In this document: piece after piece, positions 8,313-11,498 of the stretch
Layout: each line of letters starts with the position of its first letter
How positions within the stretch are numbered: the stretch's first letter is position 1
NCBI GenBank assembly: GCA_030145435.1
Contig: JAQYVQ010000009.1
Coordinates: forward strand, 1 to 11,498
DNA length: 11,498 nt
DNA from: Syntrophobacteria bacterium
Lineage (GTDB): Bacteria > Desulfobacterota > DSWW01
Reading direction: 5' to 3'
Position numbers and translations under genes: made by a program
Notes under the pieces: generated by a model
Databases searched by the model: none
Seen by the model: only the letters and a program-made list of their open reading frames with translations
Told to the model about the DNA's origin: nothing

Positions 8313-9875
8313 TCAATCGGGGGGTTCGTCTTCGAGTATCGGCAGCTCTTCGAGTTCCCCGACCTCGTTGTTCCATCGTGCGAGCCTTGCCAGGCCGTCC
8401 TCGACCAGGAACACGGGGAAGTGGACCTCCGGCCGAATCACGTGCTTGTCCTCATCGATGAAGGGTGTCCATGTGCCCGTGTTGAAATACCAGGAATCCC
8501 GGCCCGGGACCTTCCAGGCATCCTCCACATGGGAATGGCCGAAGGTGACGTACCTCACGTCCAGCATTTCGGCAATCCGGGCCGCTTTTTTGCGCAGTTC
8601 CCGGGGCTCGACCTCCCTGTAGGAAACGCCTTCCTTTGTCGGCCTGAGAATCAGAAAGAGCCAGACGAGGCCGACCACGATGAACCCGTAGTCGAAGATC
8701 ACCGAGAGGGTCGTCTTCATCACCAGATTCTGTCCGGCCCCGAGAATCCATTCCGTGAGGATGTTCCAGAAGAAGCTCAACAGAATGAGGCCTCCCACGG
8801 CGGCCGCGAACTTCTTTGCAGGCCTCTTGAGCATCGTCGTCAGGAAGTCAACCTTGTTCTCGTAGGCCGGGGCTTCCTGGAGCTTGGCGATCTTCTCGAT
8901 CGTCTTCTTGTCCCCGTATTCCTCACCGACCTTCCGGATGAGTTGGAGATTCTTCTCTCGGATCTCTCGATGCCTGCGCCCTCTCCGGGTCTGCACCTTC
9001 TGGAGTGTTCGGAAGAAATAGGGGAAATAGTTCCTCACCACGTGCCAGAAGGCGTAGAGGTGTCTCCTTCGTATGGTGTAGAAGAAGGCGGAGACGTCCC
9101 GGTAATGGGGTGCTGTGGGAAACCGAAGCTCGATCATGTTGAAGAAATACCGGATGAAGAAGGAGCCGAACGGTAAGTCGAGCTCGAATCGCCCCACGGG
9201 GCTCTCCGGGTCGATCAGGACCGGGTACATGAAGTTGTGGAAGGCATTCGTGGGATCGTACTGGTTGCCGTGTTCGATGTACAGGAGCTTCTTGATGTAG
9301 ATCGACCAGGACCGGAAGAGGAGGCGATCCAGTGCGTCGGCGATTCGCTCCTCTCGCTCCTCCTTCTTCCGGTCCGGCGAATCGACCTCCCGGAGGAAGG
9401 CCTCCATCCGTTCCATGAAGCGGTAGCGGACTTCCGGCCAGAACCAGTTGACATCGTGGTTCCCCTTGAGAATGACGACCCGGTGGCCTTGCAGGAGGAA
9501 CCGCGCCAGGGCCCGGAAAAAGACCGGGTGCCCCTCCACAACGCGCTCGAGTTGCCACTTGGACTCGGCCGCGGAGGAGCCCAGTCCGTATTTCTGCTTC
9601 GTCGGCGTGATCGGGGGGAGCCCCTTGGGTGGATGGTTCGGGTCCGGGATGGAGGTGATCCGCAGGAAGTCGATCAGGTCCCCGTTGAAGACGAGGGTCC
9701 AGAGATGATCCCTCTCCTCGGCCCTTTCCTGGAGGTGGAGAAGGAGCCGTTCGAAGGGACGGTCGAACAGGAAGCCCTCGAACCGGGAGATCTGTCCGGT
9801 CGCCCTCTTCTTGCCCTCTGCCAGATGAAGATCGCTGAGGATTACATAATTGAAACGGGTTTTCCGTCTATTCAT
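8313..9875 (-). CDS. calcineurin-like metallophosphoesterase with two internal transmembrane segments
   Basis: This 520-aa protein has all metal-binding blocks of the calcineurin-like phosphoesterase fold: SDLHLAEG (Asp15, His17), FNGDLIDF (Asp66), LKGNHD (Asn139, His140), IEHGNQYDP (His202) and TFGHSH (His447, His449), then the YFNTGTW block (463-469). These normally sit within 250-300 residues; here about 240 residues separate His202 from GHSH. That insert contains a basic, aromatic-rich stretch (about 230-310) and two hydrophobic segments, about 355-377 and 390-410. The enzyme is therefore probably tethered to the inner membrane with its active site in the cytoplasm. UDP-diacylglucosamine hydrolase LpxH is a distant relative of this fold, but the length and insert do not match. 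The substrate is unknown. ATG 9875 (AGGGG upstream) is preferred to a TTG 13 codons earlier. clpB follows on the same strand after 150 nt. Confidence 0.88.
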   Translation of the reverse strand: MNRRKTRFNYVILSDLHLAEGKKRATGQISRFEGFLFDRPFERLLLHLQERAEERDHLWTLVFNGDLIDFLRITSIPDPNHPPKGLPPITPTKQKYGLGSSAAESKWQLERVVEGHPVFFRALARFLLQGHRVVILKGNHDVNWFWPEVRYRFMERMEAFLREVDSPDRKKEEREERIADALDRLLFRSWSIYIKKLLYIEHGNQYDPTNAFHNFMYPVLIDPESPVGRFELDLPFGSFFIRYFFNMIELRFPTAPHYRDVSAFFYTIRRRHLYAFWHVVRNYFPYFFRTLQKVQTRRGRRHREIREKNLQLIRKVGEEYGDKKTIEKIAKLQEAPAYENKVDFLTTMLKRPAKKFAAAVGGLILLSFFWNILTEWILGAGQNLVMKTTLSVIFDYGFIVVGLVWLFLILRPTKEGVSYREVEPRELRKKAARIAEMLDVRYVTFGHSHVEDAWKVPGRDSWYFNTGTWTPFIDEDKHVIRPEVHFPVFLVEDGLARLARWNNEVGELEELPILEDEPPD

Positions 9876-9904
9876 CCGTTCCCCTGTCTGAGCAGATTCC
9901 CCAC

Positions 9905-9932
9905 AATAAACCAATCGGACAGAACGTGTAAA
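9905..9932 (-). promoter_or_regulatory. candidate sigma-70 promoter of the metallophosphoesterase gene
   Basis: On the minus strand, TTTACA (five of six to the -35 consensus) is followed after 16 nt by TTTATT (four of six to the -10). The predicted start is about 23 nt before the ATG at 9875. An imperfect palindrome AAGACTAGACTT (9938-9949) and an 8-bp CCCCGGGG (9950-9957) lie just upstream, between the two divergent promoters, and might be operator-like. Confidence 0.4.
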
Positions 9933-10017
9933 AGGTCAAGACTAGACTTCCCCGGGGTGTTTCTGCTAAATGTGGGTTACGCGGAAGGGGTAGGGAAGAT
10001 AGATGCTGGAAAAGGAA

Positions 10018-10046
10018 GGAACTTTCGAGACTTTTCCGGGTCTATA
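10018..10046 (+). promoter_or_regulatory. RpoE-type ECF promoter of the sigma factor operon
   Basis: GGAACTT (10018-10024) is identical to the core -35 element recognised by RpoE/ECF02 sigma factors. After 16 nt comes TCTAT (10041-10045), close to the RpoE -10 consensus TCTGA/TCAAA. The predicted start is near 10052, about 39 nt before the sigma gene. Position, spacing and sequence all fit autoregulation by the sigma factor it precedes. Confidence 0.72.
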
Positions 10047-10090
10047 CCTTATGACACCCGACCCTCTAATCATGGAGCGGAAGCAGGCGT

Positions 10091-10696
10091 ATGGGTGTGG
10101 CAGCAGAAAAAGGGTCAGACTCGCCGAGTTCGGATGAGATACTCGTCGAAAAGTGCCAGAAGGGGGACAAGCAGGCCTTTGAACTGCTCATGAAGAAGTA
10201 CCAGCGTCGAATCTTTCACTTGATTTACCGTATAACCCAGGATCCCGCTGTGGTGGAACCCATCGCCCAGGAAGTATTTCTCAAGGCCTACCGTTCGATC
10301 TCTTCTTTTCAGGGAAACTCACGGTTTTACACCTGGCTGTATCGCATCGGGGTGAACACCTCACTGAGTCACATCAAGAAGGTGTCCGCCGGAGAGAACC
10401 GGGAGCGAATGATCGAGTACGACCTCCACGCCTCCACCCTCCAATCCGATTCGATGAAGACAGAAGATCCTGAGGCACTCTTCATGCGCAAGGAGTTCTT
10501 CAAGCATCTTCTCGCCTCTCTGCGTCGTTTGCCGGAAGAGATGCGGACGGCTGTGGTGCTTCGTGAGTTCTCGGGCATGAACTACGAGGAGATATCGGAG
10601 GTCATGGAGATTCCCCTTGGAACGGTTCGATCCAAGATTTTTCGGGCCCGTGCCCGTTTGAGGGAGATGTTGGAGCCCTATGTTTACGAGAGTTAG
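10091..10696 (+). CDS. ECF RNA polymerase sigma factor, RpoE (ECF02)-like
   Basis: The 201-aa protein has only sigma regions 2 and 4, as in ECF sigma factors. Region 2 spans about 26-93: GDKQAFELLMKKYQ, then IAQEVFLKAYRSISSFQGNSRFYTWLYRIGVN, very close to the RpoE -10-recognition block. Region 4 spans about 136-190: LPEEMRTAVVLREFSGMNYEEISEVMEIPLGTVRSKIFRARARLR, the helix-turn-helix reading the -35 element. One oddity is VVEPIAQE (54-61), where most relatives have an acidic residue at the Pro57 position. The start ATG has only a weak upstream GGAG 12 nt away, so initiation could be modest or a nearby GTG (10097) used. It is followed 60 nt later by its anti-sigma factor and preceded by an RpoE-type promoter, so it most likely switches on its own operon during envelope stress. 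rpoE is a fair name by similarity, but orthology is not shown. Confidence 0.93.
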   Translation: MGVAAEKGSDSPSSDEILVEKCQKGDKQAFELLMKKYQRRIFHLIYRITQDPAVVEPIAQEVFLKAYRSISSFQGNSRFYTWLYRIGVNTSLSHIKKVSAGENRERMIEYDLHASTLQSDSMKTEDPEALFMRKEFFKHLLASLRRLPEEMRTAVVLREFSGMNYEEISEVMEIPLGTVRSKIFRARARLREMLEPYVYES

Positions 10697-10756
10697 CTGC
10701 ACAGATTCTTGCTTCGCCATCGTTTGTGGACTTCTTCCGAAAGGGAGGGATAGCCG

Positions 10757-11368
10757 ATGAATTGCAGGGAATACGCGCCTTGGGTGTCCCGATATCTGGA
10801 TGAGGATCTGGAGGGGAAGGAGCTGGTGGCCTTTCTCGACCATCTTTCCGGTTGCGCGGAATGTCAGAAAGAGGCGGAGGCGGTCGAGCGATTGAGTGGA
10901 TGGTTGCAGGCCGCGGATGCGCACCAGGGCGTTCCGGAGATACGGGGAGAATGGGGGCTCGAGGATCTGCTCAGACGGGAGACATCCTCGGAAGAGATCG
11001 ATTCTCGAGAGACCCTTGCCTCGACAGCCGGCCGGGTGGACCCCGCACAGGGAAGGGCGTGGTCCAGGAGCAAGGAGTGGATCAAGAGCAATTTCTTCCC
11101 CTTCCCCCTCGTCCCCCGGCAGGTGATGAGCTTTGCCCTTCCGCTGCTCCTGGTCGCCGTGGTAGCGACCTGGCTCTACACGCGACAGACCGGCAAATGG
11201 ATCGATGTCAGCGAGCTTCAGATCTTGCCGACAGCGACCGTCTCGTTTTTTGAGGAGGAAGGTGACGAGATAGAGTATTTCGTAGTTCAGCACGCCACCC
11301 ACCAACCCTGGGAGCAGTATGGGGACGAAATGTCCATGCTGCAGCTGGCATCCATGCCTTCCCGGTAA
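10757..11368 (+). CDS. membrane anti-sigma factor with zinc-binding (ZAS/zf-HC2) domain
   Basis: The 203-aa protein opens MNCREYAPWVSRYLDEDLEG, with His29, Cys33 and Cys36 in HLSGCAEC giving the HxxxCxxC zinc motif of ZAS anti-sigma factors; Cys3 is a likely fourth ligand. A polar linker (about 50-120) leads to one membrane segment (about 124-141, FALPLLLVAVVATWLY). A short C-terminal part of about 60 residues would lie in the periplasm, ending near QHATHQPWEQYGDEMSML. The topology (cytoplasmic sigma-binding end, periplasmic sensor end) fits control by regulated proteolysis, as for RseA. The start has GGGAGG 8 nt upstream. It lies directly after the ECF sigma gene and 12 nt before the next gene, so it is co-transcribed and very probably holds that sigma factor inactive. 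Confidence 0.9.
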   Translation: MNCREYAPWVSRYLDEDLEGKELVAFLDHLSGCAECQKEAEAVERLSGWLQAADAHQGVPEIRGEWGLEDLLRRETSSEEIDSRETLASTAGRVDPAQGRAWSRSKEWIKSNFFPFPLVPRQVMSFALPLLLVAVVATWLYTRQTGKWIDVSELQILPTATVSFFEEEGDEIEYFVVQHATHQPWEQYGDEMSMLQLASMPSR

Positions 11369-11380
11369 AAGGGCACGCGT

Positions 11381-11498
11381 ATGCGTCGATGGAAAGCATG
11401 CCTGATTCTGCTGCTTGTGATCCTGTTCGGCCCTGCCTCCGCGATGGGAGAAGGCCAGGACCCGGATCCTGAGTCTCAATTGCTTCGCCTGTCCGAGG
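11381..11498 (+). CDS. secreted protein, 5' end only; possibly RseB/MucB-like
   Basis: Only 39 codons are present before the window ends. They begin MRRWKACLILLLVILFGPASAMG, a clear Sec signal peptide (basic start, hydrophobic core, ASA cleavage site), and continue into EGQDPDPESQLLRLSE. The gene starts 12 nt after the anti-sigma stop, with an AAGGG upstream, so it is the third gene of the sigma operon. In RpoE systems that position is often RseB/MucB, a periplasmic lipoprotein-sensing negative regulator whose mature start has a similar leucine-rich first helix. That identity rests mainly on position and is tentative; a LolA-like or unrelated exported protein remains possible. Confidence 0.6.
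   Translation, partial: MRRWKACLILLLVILFGPASAMGEGQDPDPESQLLRLSE

Overview
The window looks like a GC-rich, Gram-negative chromosome segment. The gene mix suggests a deltaproteobacterium in the broad sense (Desulfobacterota/Syntrophobacter-like): a PrkA/DUF444 module, a Tat-exported phosphodiesterase-like protein, a RpoE-type sigma factor with a ZAS anti-sigma factor, and a palindromic intergenic repeat of a style I associate with that group. This placement is inference; there is no rRNA or marker gene. I see no tRNA, rRNA, CRISPR array, transposase or phage gene.

Layout. Bases 1-2698 (minus strand) hold prkA followed 38 nt later by a DUF444/YeaH-type gene that runs off the left edge. They sit behind a very good sigma-54 -24/-12 promoter (2787-2802). 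A 575-nt gene-free stretch (2699-3273) follows, with a strong 29-nt hairpin and several candidate plus-strand promoters. Bases 3274-5265 (plus) encode a Tat-signal alkaline-phosphatase-superfamily protein with its own sigma-70 promoter. It converges on clpB (5514-8162, minus). The gap between them is largely filled by a 148-bp imperfect palindrome that itself contains a GC-rich hairpin. Upstream of clpB, on the same strand, lies a calcineurin-type metallophosphoesterase with two inserted membrane segments (8313-9875). Divergent from it, bases 10091-11498 (plus) hold an ECF sigma factor, a membrane anti-sigma factor with a zinc-binding HxxxCxxC, and the first 39 codons of a secreted protein that may be RseB/MucB-like. 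A near-consensus RpoE-type promoter lies immediately upstream of the sigma gene.

The common theme is stress and envelope homeostasis. PrkA/DUF444 is a starvation/stress module in other bacteria, ClpB is the disaggregase, and the ECF operon is built as an autoregulated envelope-stress switch. The two hydrolases (one exported, one membrane-anchored) have clear catalytic motifs but unknown substrates. Nothing here is plainly a new defence or mobile system. The most useful leads are the sigma-54 promoter of prkA, the ECF autoregulatory promoter, the paired CxxC motifs in PrkA, the nested repeat, and the membrane-inserted metallophosphoesterase.
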